Part shown: positions 9,366 to 17,307 of the stretch, in pieces
How positions within the stretch are numbered: position 1 is the first letter of the stretch
How the letters are laid out: each line of letters opens with the position of its first letter
NCBI RefSeq assembly: GCF_012033735.1
Contig: NZ_JAAVJD010000024.1
Span: 1 to 39,070, forward strand
Length of the DNA stretch: 39,070 bases
Source: Streptomyces lonarensis
Lineage (GTDB): Bacteria; Actinomycetota; Actinomycetes; Streptomycetales; Streptomycetaceae
Direction of reading: 5' to 3'
Notes under the pieces: generated by a model
What the model was told of the DNA's origin: nothing
Databases searched by the model: none
Seen by the model: the letters and a program-made list of their open reading frames with translations, nothing else
Program-made: the position numbers and the translations under genes

Positions 9366-10132
9366 TGAGCACCGCCACCGTCGAGAAGCCGGAGGCCGGC
9401 GCCGCCGACAGCGCCGCCTCGCACAAGATCACGGTCACCTTCCGCATCCGCCGGTTCAACCCGGAGGTCTCCGCGGACGCGTCCTGGCAGGACTTCGTGA
9501 TCGACATCGACCCGAAGGAGCGCGTCCTGGACGCGCTGCACCAGATCAAGTGGGAGGAGGACGGCACCCTGACGTTCCGCCGTTCCTGCGCCCACGGGAT
9601 CTGCGGTTCGGACGCCATGCGCATCAACGGCCGCAACCGGCTGGCGTGCAAGACGCTGATCAAGGACCTGAACCCGGCCAAGCCGATCACCGTCGAGGCG
9701 ATCAAGGGCCTGACCGTGCTCAAGGACCTCATCGTCGACATGGAGCCGTTCTTCCAGGCGTACCGCGACGTGATGCCGTTCCTGATCACCAGCGGGAACG
9801 AGCCGACGCGCGAGCGCCGGCAGTCGGCCGCGGACCGCGAGCGGTTCGACGACACCACCAAGTGCATCCTGTGCGCCGCGTGCACCTCGTCGTGCCCGGT
9901 GTTCTGGAACGACGGCCAGTACTTCGGCCCGGCGGCGATCGTCAACGCGCACCGCTTCATCTTCGACTCGCGTGACGAGGCCGGGGAGCAGCGGCTGGAG
10001 ATCCTGAACGACAAGGACGGTGTGTGGCGCTGCCGCACCACGTTCAACTGCACCGACGCCTGCCCCCGCGGCATCGAGGTCACCAAGGCCATCGCCGAGG
10101 TGAAGCAGGCGCTGATCACCCGGCGCTTCTAG
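9365..10132 (+). CDS. sdhB: Succinate dehydrogenase iron-sulfur subunit
   Basis: The 255-aa electron-transfer subunit of complex II links FAD in SdhA to quinone. The [2Fe-2S] site is C75-x4-C80-x2-D83 with the fourth Cys at 95; the third ligand is Asp, as in the E. coli enzyme, so this is not a defect. The C-terminal half holds the cysteines of the [4Fe-4S] and [3Fe-4S] clusters (CILCAACTSSCPV and CTDACPRGI). It overlaps the sdhA stop by one base. It is the last gene of the operon and is followed at once by two hairpins. Confidence 0.96.
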   Translation: MSTATVEKPEAGAADSAASHKITVTFRIRRFNPEVSADASWQDFVIDIDPKERVLDALHQIKWEEDGTLTFRRSCAHGICGSDAMRINGRNRLACKTLIKDLNPAKPITVEAIKGLTVLKDLIVDMEPFFQAYRDVMPFLITSGNEPTRERRQSAADRERFDDTTKCILCAACTSSCPVFWNDGQYFGPAAIVNAHRFIFDSRDEAGEQRLEILNDKDGVWRCRTTFNCTDACPRGIEVTKAIAEVKQALITRRF

Positions 10133-10138
10133 GGCGAC

Positions 10139-10213
10139 CGGCCGGTGCGCACGCGCACCGGCCGAACGGCGGCGGGCCGCAGGGAGAGTTCTCTCTGCGG
10201 CCCGCCGCCGTTC
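10139..10213 (+). terminator. Tandem hairpin terminator of the sdh operon
   Basis: Two hairpins lie back to back, 7 bases after the sdhB stop. The first is a 12-bp stem at 10139-10150/10153-10164. The second begins with GAACGGCGGCGGGCCGCAG, a 19-bp stem spanning 10164-10213, with a G-T wobble and further pairs near the loop. They share base 10164, so they may be alternatives. Confidence 0.85.
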
Positions 10214-10301
10214 CGGTGCTCGGCCGCCCGCCGGGGCCGGGAGAGCCCGCGGTCGCCCGCCGTCCGGACGTCTCCCGGCGGCGGTTGTCGGTGGGGCGCG
10301 C

Positions 10302-10307
10302 TAGCGT
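10302..10307 (+). promoter_or_regulatory. Probable -10 element of a leaderless promoter
   Basis: TAGCGT ends 7 bases before the ATG at 10315, where no ribosome site exists. This is the spacing expected if transcription starts at the A of the ATG. Confidence 0.5.
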
Positions 10308-10314
10308 GCCCGGC

Positions 10315-11016
10315 ATGACGGAATTCGTACTCGTGCCCGGTGCGTGGCTCGGCGCCTGGGCCTGGGCGGAGGTCGCCCCGGCGCTGCGGACCGCCGGCCA
10401 CGGCGCGCTGCCACTGACGCTGGGCGGCCTGGCGGAGCGCGGCGGGGAGTCGGCCGGGCAGCAGGACCACGTCGCCGACATCGTGGGCGCGGTCGAGCGG
10501 CTGGACCTCCGGGACGTCGTCCTGGTGGGGCACAGCTACTCGGGGATCCCGGTCGGTCAGGCGGCGGAGCGGATCGGCGGGCGGCTGCGGCGGGTGGTGT
10601 ACGTGGACGCGACCGTCCCGGTCGACGGTCAGTCCTTCGTGGACTCCTGGCCGGGTGGCCGCGCGCTGGTGGAGCCGGCGCTGGCGGGCCACGACGGCCG
10701 GTGGCCGCCGCCCGCGGCGGCCGACTACGCGGGGCAGGGCCTGGACGCCGAGTCCGTGGAACGGCTGGTGGTGGGGGGCACGCCGCACCCGGGCGCCACG
10801 CTGACGGAACCGGCCCGGCTGTCCCACCCGGCGGGCGGCCTGCCCGCCACGTACGTGAAGTGCCTGCTGGACGGCGACGAGCCCCCGGCGCCCGCGGCCG
10901 AGCCGCTCGCAGCGGGCCGGTGGCGGATGGTCCGGTTGGAGACCGGTCACTGGCCGATGCTGTCGGCCCCGGCGGAGCTGGCCCGGGTCCTGCTGGAGGC
11001 AGCGGAGGAGAGCTGA
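10315..11016 (+). CDS. Alpha/beta hydrolase (esterase-like)
   Basis: A 233-aa cytoplasmic alpha/beta-hydrolase fold protein. The oxyanion-side motif LVPGAWLGAWAW is at residues 6-17. The nucleophile elbow GHSYSG gives the catalytic Ser, and the C-terminal ETGHWPM gives the catalytic His. The family (salicylate-esterase/EstC-like small hydrolases) acts on esters or lactones, but the substrate cannot be told. It lies alone, after the sdh terminator and convergent with a membrane protein gene. There is no ribosome site before the ATG, and a -10-like TAGCGT 7 bases upstream suggests a leaderless transcript. Confidence 0.82.
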   Translation: MTEFVLVPGAWLGAWAWAEVAPALRTAGHGALPLTLGGLAERGGESAGQQDHVADIVGAVERLDLRDVVLVGHSYSGIPVGQAAERIGGRLRRVVYVDATVPVDGQSFVDSWPGGRALVEPALAGHDGRWPPPAAADYAGQGLDAESVERLVVGGTPHPGATLTEPARLSHPAGGLPATYVKCLLDGDEPPAPAAEPLAAGRWRMVRLETGHWPMLSAPAELARVLLEAAEES

Positions 11017-11021
11017 GGCGG

Positions 11022-11044
11022 CCGGGGGCGTCGATGGCCCCCGG
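11022..11044. terminator. Bidirectional hairpin between convergent genes
   Basis: CCGGGGGC (11022-11029) pairs with GCCCCCGG (11037-11044) over a 7-base loop, in the 32-base gap between two stop codons. It can serve both strands. Confidence 0.65.
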
Positions 11045-11048
11045 GGGC

Positions 11049-12320
11049 TTAGCGCCCGGTGAGGACCAGCTCGTCACCCTCCGGGCCGTCCTCCGGGCCT
11101 CGTGCGCCGTCGGTGGGCGGGGTCGCCGGGGCCGCATCACTCAGGCGCCGCAGTACGCCCCAGGCGACGCACCCGGTGACGGCCCCCCAGACGGCGAGTC
11201 CCGCGGAGAACGCCACGACGGTCCGGAAGCACCATGCCGCGAGTGACCACCCGTCGAATCCGGAGAACTCCGGGTAGGTGGTGAACTGGGCGTAGGACCC
11301 GAGGGTGTGCGCGACGCTACCGGCGACGACCGAGACCCAGACGCCGGTGACCGCGAGGGCCTGCGGGGTGCGTTCGGTGATCCGCGGCAGAACCAGCCGG
11401 AACAGCAGCGCGAACAGCAGGACGTACAGAACCGCGCCGACCAGGTGGGCCAGCCGGTCCAGAACTGCCGGGGCGTCCGGCGCGAGAAGGCCGATCGACC
11501 AACGGGTCGGCACCAGGAAACGCCCCAGCAGCGCCCACGGGTCCGAGGGGTCGCCGGACAACCACGGGGGCTCCGCCTCGGCCGCTCCCCCGACGCCGGC
11601 CACCACGGCCAGCGTCACGGTGGCCGCGCCCACCGCACCCCGGCGCGCGCGAGCGGACGGAGGCGGCGTCGGCGCGGCAGGTGGCGGCAGGGCAAGGGTC
11701 GGCCCCGGAACAGCCTCCGCCGCCCGGTCGGGCCCGTCGCCCTCGCGGACCGCGGAACCGGCGGGTGCCCGCCGGTCGATCAGCGTGCGGACCGCCCACG
11801 AGGTCGAGGCCACCAGGACGGCGACCGGCAGCGCCAACAGGGTGGGCAGCGCCAACGCGTCGTAGGAGTCGAGGACGACGGCCGACCTCTGGTCCGCGCC
11901 CGGCGGCGCGGCCATCACCACCACCGCCACCGTGCTCAGTACCGCCGCGGGCGCCACCGCGGCCCAGCAGGCGACTGCCGCCCACGCGGCGTGACGCGGC
12001 AGCGCCGGCAGGTACCGCAGCGCGAGCCGGCAGCCCAAGGCGAACAGCACCCCCAGCAGCAGGCCGCGGGTCGACACCCACTCCGCTCCCGGGTGTCCGA
12101 AGATCCCGAGCGCGGTCGCCGCGTCGGGCAAGGTCGGCGGCCCAGGGGCCCACGCGGCCAGCCACGGTGCCGCCCAGGCGGCGCCCCCCTGTTCGGAGCT
12201 CACGAGCGCGTCGACCCGGTCGACGGTCGCCACCAGCCACACCGCGACGACGAGCACGACACCGCCGAGCACCGATGCCGCCCAGTCGGCGACGCGACGG
12301 TCCGCAACGAACTTCCGCAT
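11049..12320 (-). CDS. Polytopic membrane protein of unknown function
   Basis: A 423-aa protein with about eight hydrophobic segments in two groups: one N-terminal (WAASVLGGVVLVVAVWLVAT and several more up to about residue 170) and one C-terminal (LAHLVGAVLYVLLFALLFRL onward). A Pro/Ala-rich loop of about 60 residues separates them, and a short acidic tail ends the chain. I do not recognise a family or catalytic motif. ATG at 12320 is chosen because a GGGGGGAT ribosome-site-like run lies just upstream; an earlier start at 12356 would add 12 residues. It is convergent with the hydrolase and divergent from the next gene. Confidence 0.75.
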   Translation of the reverse strand: MRKFVADRRVADWAASVLGGVVLVVAVWLVATVDRVDALVSSEQGGAAWAAPWLAAWAPGPPTLPDAATALGIFGHPGAEWVSTRGLLLGVLFALGCRLALRYLPALPRHAAWAAVACWAAVAPAAVLSTVAVVVMAAPPGADQRSAVVLDSYDALALPTLLALPVAVLVASTSWAVRTLIDRRAPAGSAVREGDGPDRAAEAVPGPTLALPPPAAPTPPPSARARRGAVGAATVTLAVVAGVGGAAEAEPPWLSGDPSDPWALLGRFLVPTRWSIGLLAPDAPAVLDRLAHLVGAVLYVLLFALLFRLVLPRITERTPQALAVTGVWVSVVAGSVAHTLGSYAQFTTYPEFSGFDGWSLAAWCFRTVVAFSAGLAVWGAVTGCVAWGVLRRLSDAAPATPPTDGARGPEDGPEGDELVLTGR

Positions 12321-12572
12321 ACATCCCCCCGGGAGCAGCAGGGCTGCGCCCCTCACCGGTCGGCACGCGTGCCGCGCGAGGCCCTGCCGCCCCGCCCGGC
12401 CGCCCCCGGTGTTCCCGTATCCGCAGTGTGCCCGCCCCCGCAGCCGACGGAACGTCGCCGCCGGTTCAGAGCTGTTACGGGTCCTCCACCGCCTCGCCGC
12501 GCGCTCTGACGTAATCTCGTAGCGGGCACCGTGGGCCGTTCCGCGGCGCGGCAGTGCAGTGGGGGGTTACGG

Positions 12573-13142
12573 ATGAACCAGGGCGATCCGCACGGCTACC
12601 AGTGGGGGCCGAACGGGCAGCAGTCGCAGCAGCCGGCCGCGCCGCCCGTCGACCTGACGAAGGGCCCCTACCCGGCGCAGGGCGGCTACGGCACGCCGCA
12701 GCCGAACGCGCAGGGCGGGCAGCCCGGCCCCTATGCGCCGGGGGCGTACGACGCCGGCTCCCCGTCGCAGGCGCCCATGGCACCGCAGGGTCAGCAGGGC
12801 GCGCCGCTGCTGTACATCGGCGACATCACGGTGATGCCGGACGCGATCCTGACCCCCGCCGGGCCGATGCCGTTGCGCGGGGCGGTGTGGACGTTCAACG
12901 ACCTCTCCCGCACCGAGAAGTCCATCACCACCACCGGCATCGTCCTGGCCTGCGTCTTCGCGGTGTTCTGCCTGCTCGGTCTGTTGTTCCTGCTGATGCG
13001 CGAGGACCGCACCACGGGCTACATCCAGGTGGGTGTGACGTCGGGCGGCCGCCACCACTCGACGATGATCCCCGCCACCACCCCGCACGCCGGCCCTGCC
13101 ATCGCCCACCAGGTCGCCTGGCTCCGCTCCATCAGCGCCTGA
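12573..13142 (+). CDS. Single-pass membrane protein with Gly/Pro/Gln-rich N-terminus
   Basis: The 189-aa protein has an unstructured N-terminal third rich in Gly, Pro, Gln and Tyr (residues 1-77). A conserved-looking stretch follows (LLYIGDITVMPDAILTPAGP), then one transmembrane helix (about 121-142) and a His/Thr-containing C-terminal part of about 45 residues. No signal peptide is present, so the N-terminus is probably cytoplasmic. Proteins of this build are common in Streptomyces near the sdh locus, but no function is known to me. ATG at 12573 follows a G-rich run (GTGGGGGG). The 252-base gap from the divergent neighbour should hold both promoters. Confidence 0.75.
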   Translation: MNQGDPHGYQWGPNGQQSQQPAAPPVDLTKGPYPAQGGYGTPQPNAQGGQPGPYAPGAYDAGSPSQAPMAPQGQQGAPLLYIGDITVMPDAILTPAGPMPLRGAVWTFNDLSRTEKSITTTGIVLACVFAVFCLLGLLFLLMREDRTTGYIQVGVTSGGRHHSTMIPATTPHAGPAIAHQVAWLRSISA

Positions 13143-13273
13143 ACCCGCCGGGCGACGGGCCGTGGGGGCGGTGCTGCGATCGTTTCGCCGGTCAGACGTC
13201 GTGCCGCCACCGCAGCGCGGGGTGGCCGTCGATCCAGGCCCAGGCCCCGCTCCTGCCGGCGCCCGTTCGGGGT

Positions 13274-13906
13274 GTGTTCTTCTCCCGTCTCCGGGAGACC
13301 GCCGAATCCGCGATACAGGCCGGGGACGACGGACTGCTCCTTCACCGCCAGGCCCTCTACCTCTGCAGCTACAAGCGAACCTCCGCGGCGGTCTCGTGGT
13401 TTAGGCGGCAGGCGCTGCACAGCAGCCGCAACCAGCTCCCCACGCCGGGTTGGAACCCTCGCTGGTCCACAGCACGCTCAACCGCCGCTGCCCTGACACG
13501 ACTCGGTGACCGCGAGCCACTGATGGAGTTCATCGACCGGAGCGTTGCGGGCAACGAGTCCGCCGAACGTGCGAACCTCAACTACTGGGCCTACTGGTTC
13601 GGTGCCATCCGCGACGCGCAGCCGGGTGACCGCTTCATGCGTCGCGAGGCAGTCGGCTGGGACCCCGTCCGCCTCCTGCACGGCCTGGCGAGCGGCCTGC
13701 ACCAGGCTCCGGCCTACCGGGAGCTGTACGTCCACTCGCTGTGGGCGGTGCTGACCACCAACCGGTGGCTGCCACAGGCAGCCCCTGCCCTGGCGGACAG
13801 CCTGGCAGCCCACGCGGTGCAGCTTCTCGATCGCGGCGGGATCCCCCGAAGAGCCAGGCGGGAGCTGAGTGCTGTGCATTACGTTCTAGGCGAGAACCGC
13901 GCGTGA
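13274..13906 (+). pseudogene. 5'-truncated regulator-like gene (C-terminal part only)
   Basis: The frame to the stop at 13906 encodes about 210 residues that resemble, from memory, the C-terminal domain of Streptomyces regulators that have an N-terminal XRE helix-turn-helix and sit beside an HD-domain gene. Characteristic stretches are FRRQALHSSR, ANLNYWAYWFGAI, YRELYVHSLWAVLTTNRWLP and RRELSAVHYVL. No helix-turn-helix domain, good start codon or ribosome site precedes it. The GTG at 13274 is only the first in-frame candidate, and the frame stays open further upstream without recognisable similarity. The neighbour HD gene starts 19 bases after its stop. I infer loss of the 5' part; an independent short gene is possible. 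Confidence 0.55.
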
Positions 13907-13925
13907 CACATCGGAGGGCACCTTC

Positions 13926-14507
13926 ATGGCGGACACGGAGCAGGAGCAGGCAGCGGGGACCGCGGGCTTCCTGCTGGAGATGGGAATGCTCAAGCGCGCC
14001 AAGCGTTCCGGCTGGTGGATCGCCAGGGTGAAGGACCCCGAGACCATCGCCGAGCACAGCTTCCGGACCGCTCTCATCGGCTCCGTCCTCGCCATGATGG
14101 AAGGCGCCGACCCGGCCAGGACAGCCTTGCTGGGCCTGTGGCACGACACCCAGGAGACCCGCGTCGGCGACATCCCGCACATCGGTCGCCGCTACCTCGA
14201 CGCCGCTGACAATCAGTCCGTCACCGCGGACCAGCTCGCCGACGCACATCCGGCCGTGCGCAGCGAGGCCCGGCGGATCGTCGACGACTACGAGAACGGC
14301 GATTCCCTCGAGGTCGCCTGCGCCCGCGACGCCGACAAGCTGGAGTGCCTCATCCAAGCCGTCGAGTACCGCGAACAAGGCTGCTCGAACGTCCAGCCGT
14401 GGATCGACAGCAGCCTCGCCAAGCTCAGGACAGCTTCGGCACGGTCTCTCGCCGAAGCAGCTCTCACGATGAACTCGACGACATGGCAGCAGACCTTCCT
14501 GCGCTGA
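13926..14507 (+). CDS. HD-domain phosphohydrolase (YfbR-like)
   Basis: A 193-aa protein of the HD superfamily, metal-dependent phosphohydrolases whose YfbR-type members dephosphorylate nucleoside 5'-monophosphates. The metal ligands are visible in order: His44 (IAEHSFRTA), His73-Asp74 (LWHDTQETRVGD) and Asp137 in RDADKLE, all at the spacing of YfbR. The length matches the family. The ribosome site GGAGGG lies 8 bases before the ATG. It follows the regulator remnant by 19 bases, and intact regulator/HD pairs of this kind are common in Streptomyces, so its original controlling partner may be lost here. It converges on the methyltransferase gene. Confidence 0.85.
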   Translation: MADTEQEQAAGTAGFLLEMGMLKRAKRSGWWIARVKDPETIAEHSFRTALIGSVLAMMEGADPARTALLGLWHDTQETRVGDIPHIGRRYLDAADNQSVTADQLADAHPAVRSEARRIVDDYENGDSLEVACARDADKLECLIQAVEYREQGCSNVQPWIDSSLAKLRTASARSLAEAALTMNSTTWQQTFLR

Positions 14508-14550
14508 CGCACAGGCGCATGGACAGTGGTCGCGGGACTGCCGTGGGCTC

Positions 14551-15297
14551 TCAGGCCGGGCGCAGCGTCAGGGTGAGGAATCCGAGAGTTCCCCGGTAGC
14601 CGCCGAGCCAGGCGTCGCGGTGCTCCCGTGCGGTCGCGGCGGCTTCGGCGGCGGACGGGTGGTCGGGGTGGTCGAGCGCCCAGCGGGCCAGGGAGCCGGT
14701 CCAGGACCACTCGTAGTCGTCCCACTCCTCGGCGGTGCTGACGTGGCCGTACACGGGGACCCACCCGGCGTCGGTGACACGGCGCACGGTGCCGGGCAGA
14801 TCGTCGTAAGCGTCCGGGCCGCAACCGAGGGCGGTCAGGGCCGCCGCGTCCGGTTGCCGTTCCCAGAACCCCTCCCCCACGACGACCGTGCCGCCGTCCG
14901 CCAGGTGGCTGTGAGCCGCCTCCAGCGTGGGTAGCAGGCCGCCGAAGGCGTGGGTCGCGCCGACGCAGAGCACCGTGCCGGCGGGACGGTCGGAGACGTG
15001 CAGCGCGGCGTCCTCGCGGACCAGCCGCAGCCGGTCCGCGACACCTTCTCGCTCGGCCGCGCGTCGGCCGACGGCCAGGCCGGGCTCGTCGAGGTCGATG
15101 CCGACCGCGGTGGCCTCGGGGCGGGCGGCCAGTGCTCGCCGGAGCCAGACCGCCTCCCCGCAGCCGAGGTCGAGCAGCCGCACGGCGCGGTCACGGGGGA
15201 CGGCGCGGTCGAGGATCACCGCCACGGCGCGGTCCGACAACGGCGCCGCGACGGGGTGGTCGGCGTGGGTCACCGTGTGCCGGTGGTAGGCGTCCAT
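14551..15297 (-). CDS. SAM-dependent methyltransferase (class I)
   Basis: The 248-aa protein has the Rossmann-type methyltransferase core: motif I LLDLGCGEAVWLRRAL (about residues 41-56), the acidic end of strand 2 (VGIDLDEPGL), and a post-core GTVVVGEGFWERQP. The C-terminal half, rich in Trp and Tyr (WDDYEWSWTGSLARW), resembles the methyltransferases often annotated only as class I in Streptomyces. The acceptor cannot be predicted. There is no clear ribosome site before the ATG at 15297. Its upstream flank is the DUF397 repeat region, and no operon partner is apparent. Confidence 0.82.
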   Translation of the reverse strand: MDAYHRHTVTHADHPVAAPLSDRAVAVILDRAVPRDRAVRLLDLGCGEAVWLRRALAARPEATAVGIDLDEPGLAVGRRAAEREGVADRLRLVREDAALHVSDRPAGTVLCVGATHAFGGLLPTLEAAHSHLADGGTVVVGEGFWERQPDAAALTALGCGPDAYDDLPGTVRRVTDAGWVPVYGHVSTAEEWDDYEWSWTGSLARWALDHPDHPSAAEAAATAREHRDAWLGGYRGTLGFLTLTLRPA

Positions 15298-15435
15298 GGG
15301 CGCATCGTCACACCGCCGCAGCCTCCCGCGCAGCCGATTTCCGCGGAGCCGCTCAGCAATCGTCGGCCACAGAACCGCCCGACCCGCAGGCTGGAGCTGC
15401 GCGTCGCGCCGACGTCAACTGCGGACGAGGCCCGT

Positions 15436-15648
15436 TCAGCTCGTGAGGTCGCGGCGCTTCACGACCGCCACGAACGCGGACCAGGCCGCGTGCTCGACCA
15501 GCAGCACCGCGCCACCGGGCACCTTCGAGTCGCGCACGGGCACCACCGACGGCACCCCGTCGGCGACCTCCAGGCAGTTGCCACCGTTGTCCCCGCTGAA
15601 GGTGGACGTGCGCCAGGCGGTGGCGGCGGGCAGGTGCACCTCGGTCAT
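15436..15648 (-). CDS. DUF397 small protein, second copy
   Basis: A 70-aa protein of the DUF397 family (start MTEVHLPAATAWRTSTFSGD, then NGGNCLEVADG, then VRDSKVPGG, then AWSAFVAVVK). Such proteins work with a WhiJ/Scr-type XRE regulator, often as an antitoxin-like or modulating partner. It is identical to the copy at 15936-16148 except for the penultimate residue (Thr here, Ala there). Its own XRE partner is reduced to a short 3' vestige overlapping its start, so it may be an orphan or expressed by readthrough. The start follows the vestige's GGAGG at 7 bases. Confidence 0.82.
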   Translation of the reverse strand: MTEVHLPAATAWRTSTFSGDNGGNCLEVADGVPSVVPVRDSKVPGGAVLLVEHAAWSAFVAVVKRRDLTS

Positions 15649-15658
15649 GTCAGGTCCT
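15436..15658. repeat. Direct repeat, copy 1 (partner at 15936-16158)
   Basis: The 223 bases match 15936-16158 with one difference (T at 15444, C at 15944), exactly 500 bases apart. The left edge is the DUF397 stop codon. To the right, similarity falls abruptly to roughly 80% over the regulator tail and then ends. Confidence 0.95.
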
Positions 15659-15710
15659 CCCGTACGGAGCCGATCAGCGCCACCGGCCCCTCGGGCGGGA
15701 GCGCCGTTAC
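15645..15710 (-). pseudogene. Vestige of a second XRE regulator gene (last about 20 codons)
   Basis: Directly upstream of the second DUF397 copy, the leftward frame reads ALPPEGPVALIGSVREDLT and stops in the same ATGA overlap as the intact pair. The matching end of the intact XRE protein is ALPPEESVALIDSVLKDLT. Nothing upstream of about 15710 matches the regulator. The rest of the gene has been deleted or replaced. Confidence 0.7.
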
Positions 15711-15935
15711 AACGGGGCTACCCATCTCCCCTGCTGTGGCACACGCTTGGGGCGTTCAACGCCGCCGTGCGCGCTACCGCACCGGACCGGCACCGACGCG
15801 CGAACCCGTACCGAGCGCACCGCCGACCGGAGGCCCCACGGACCTACACGGTCCACCCAGCCCGGGTCCTGAAAGCGAATGTCGTTCGCTCCGCCGAAAT
15901 CCGGCATGGTGCGCGTCGGGTGGGGACAGCGGCGG

Positions 15936-16148
15936 TCAGCTCGCGAGGTCGCGGCGCTTCACGACCGCCACGAACGCGGACCAGGCCGCGTGCTCGACCA
16001 GCAGCACCGCGCCACCGGGCACCTTCGAGTCGCGCACGGGCACCACCGACGGCACCCCGTCGGCGACCTCCAGGCAGTTGCCACCGTTGTCCCCGCTGAA
16101 GGTGGACGTGCGCCAGGCGGTGGCGGCGGGCAGGTGCACCTCGGTCAT
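15936..16148 (-). CDS. DUF397 small protein paired with XRE regulator
   Basis: A 70-aa DUF397 protein, cytoplasmic, with the family core TSTFSGDNGGNCLEVADG. Its ATG overlaps the stop of the upstream regulator (ATGA), the usual arrangement of XRE/DUF397 pairs in actinomycetes such as the Scr1/Scr2 and WhiJ loci of S. coelicolor. It is expected to bind and modulate that regulator. It differs by one residue from the copy 500 bases away. Confidence 0.9.
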   Translation of the reverse strand: MTEVHLPAATAWRTSTFSGDNGGNCLEVADGVPSVVPVRDSKVPGGAVLLVEHAAWSAFVAVVKRRDLAS

Positions 16149-16158
16149 GTCAGGTCCT
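15936..16158. repeat. Direct repeat, copy 2 (partner at 15436-15658)
   Basis: The second copy of the 223-base block covers the DUF397 gene of the intact XRE/DUF397 pair and the last bases of the regulator. Confidence 0.95.
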
Positions 16159-16972
16159 TCAGTACGGAGTCGATCAGCGCCACCGACTCCTCCGGCGGCA
16201 ACGCTGTGGCCTTGAGCAGATCATAGGCTCGCTGCGCTGTCCTCACAGCGTCGGATTCGGCAATGACATGACCGGCCGGAAACCCGTCGGCGTGCACGAC
16301 GTCCGCGCCTTCGTCGAACGAGAGGACGCTGTAGGGGTAGCCGACCGCCGGGTAGCTGGCGGTGCTGCCGGGGATGAACTGAACCACGTGGTGCGGGTTG
16401 GTCGCGATGCGGCGCAGCTGCTCGAACTGGCCTGCCATGACCGAGGGTTCGGCGATGGTCCGCCGCAGTACGCCCTCTTCGAGGATCAGCCAGAGACGAG
16501 GCGGCTCCTCCCTCGCCAGGATGCGCTGGCGCTCCATCCTCGCCGTGACCAGGTCGTCGAGGTTCGGGGGGCGCCTCCCCTGGAAGATCGCCCTTGCGTA
16601 GCCCTCGGTCTGCACCAGCCCCGGGACCAGCACAGGGTGGTACTCACAGATCGCCGTGGCAGTCTGCTCCAGCCGGACGTAGGGGCGGAACCAGCTCGGG
16701 TAGGCGAACATCAGCACCAGTTCCCACAGCCGCACGAACCGCCCGTTGGCGTGCGGGAAGACCTCGTCGCAAGCCTCGGCGAACTCCCTCACCGCCACCC
16801 GGTCCCCCGACTCGATCTTCGCCACGAGTGAGTACCCGCAGTGCGCCCGGTTCCCCAACTCCGCACGCGTCATCCCCAGACGCTCGCGCTCCAACCTCAC
16901 TTCGCGCCCGAACGCCCCCAGTGGCGACACGCCGTCGTCCCTGGCGTCCCCTGCCGGCGACTCGATCTTCAT
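16145..16972 (-). CDS. XRE-family regulator (WhiJ/Scr-like, DUF5753 type)
   Basis: A 275-aa DNA-binding protein. The N-terminal helix-turn-helix spans about residues 17-70 (LGAFGREVRLERERLGMTRA, then HCGYSLVAKIESGDRVAV). The C-terminal about 170 residues match the DUF5753 domain that follows such helix-turn-helix domains (ICEYHPVLVPGLVQTEGYAR; HHVVQFIPG; YSVLSFDEGADVVHADG). It probably controls its own promoter and development or stress genes together with the DUF397 partner, with which it overlaps by 4 bases. ATG at 16972 is chosen for the G-rich run (GCGGGGGAA) just upstream; a start at 16999 is possible. Divergent from the small genes to the right. Confidence 0.88.
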   Translation of the reverse strand: MKIESPAGDARDDGVSPLGAFGREVRLERERLGMTRAELGNRAHCGYSLVAKIESGDRVAVREFAEACDEVFPHANGRFVRLWELVLMFAYPSWFRPYVRLEQTATAICEYHPVLVPGLVQTEGYARAIFQGRRPPNLDDLVTARMERQRILAREEPPRLWLILEEGVLRRTIAEPSVMAGQFEQLRRIATNPHHVVQFIPGSTASYPAVGYPYSVLSFDEGADVVHADGFPAGHVIAESDAVRTAQRAYDLLKATALPPEESVALIDSVLKDLT

Positions 16973-17115
16973 GAGGGTTCCCCCGCTCCCGCTCTCCATG
17001 GACAGCACCAGCTGTCCAACCCGACTCCCTGGCGCACCACCGTGGCCACACGCAACCATCGAAGCACATGGAGTCACCAAGCGTTACCAGAACCGACAAA
17101 GAGCGTGATCTGCTG

Positions 17116-17307
17116 ATGAAGCATCAGAAATGCCTCGCCGATTGCCCCTTCGCGAACGATCCGACCGAGGGCGGCGCGGGCAGCCCGGCAGAGCCGCACC
17201 CCGACGACCGGACAGCTCAGGCACCGACGCTCGCCGAGCTCGTCACCCGGAGCGCGCTTCTCGCCGCTCAGATCGACGCTCACCTGTCACGACTGGAGCA
17301 GCGGTGA
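17116..17307 (+). CDS. Small protein of unknown function
   Basis: A 63-aa hydrophilic protein starting MKHQKCLADCPFAND, with two Cys near the N-terminus and a helical C-terminal half (LAELVTRSALLAAQIDAHLS). I do not recognise the family. ATG at 17116 has only a weak upstream purine run. The stop overlaps the GTG of the next gene (GTGA), so the two are likely translated together. It is divergent from the XRE regulator across about 140 bases, which places it under possible control of that regulator. Confidence 0.6.
   Translation: MKHQKCLADCPFANDPTEGGAGSPAEPHPDDRTAQAPTLAELVTRSALLAAQIDAHLSRLEQR

Noticed and set aside
15707..15907. 66-codon leftward open frame between the two DUF397 copies
   Set aside because: No similarity to the XRE regulator or other families, no ribosome site, and it ends near the eroded regulator tail; probably leftover non-coding DNA.
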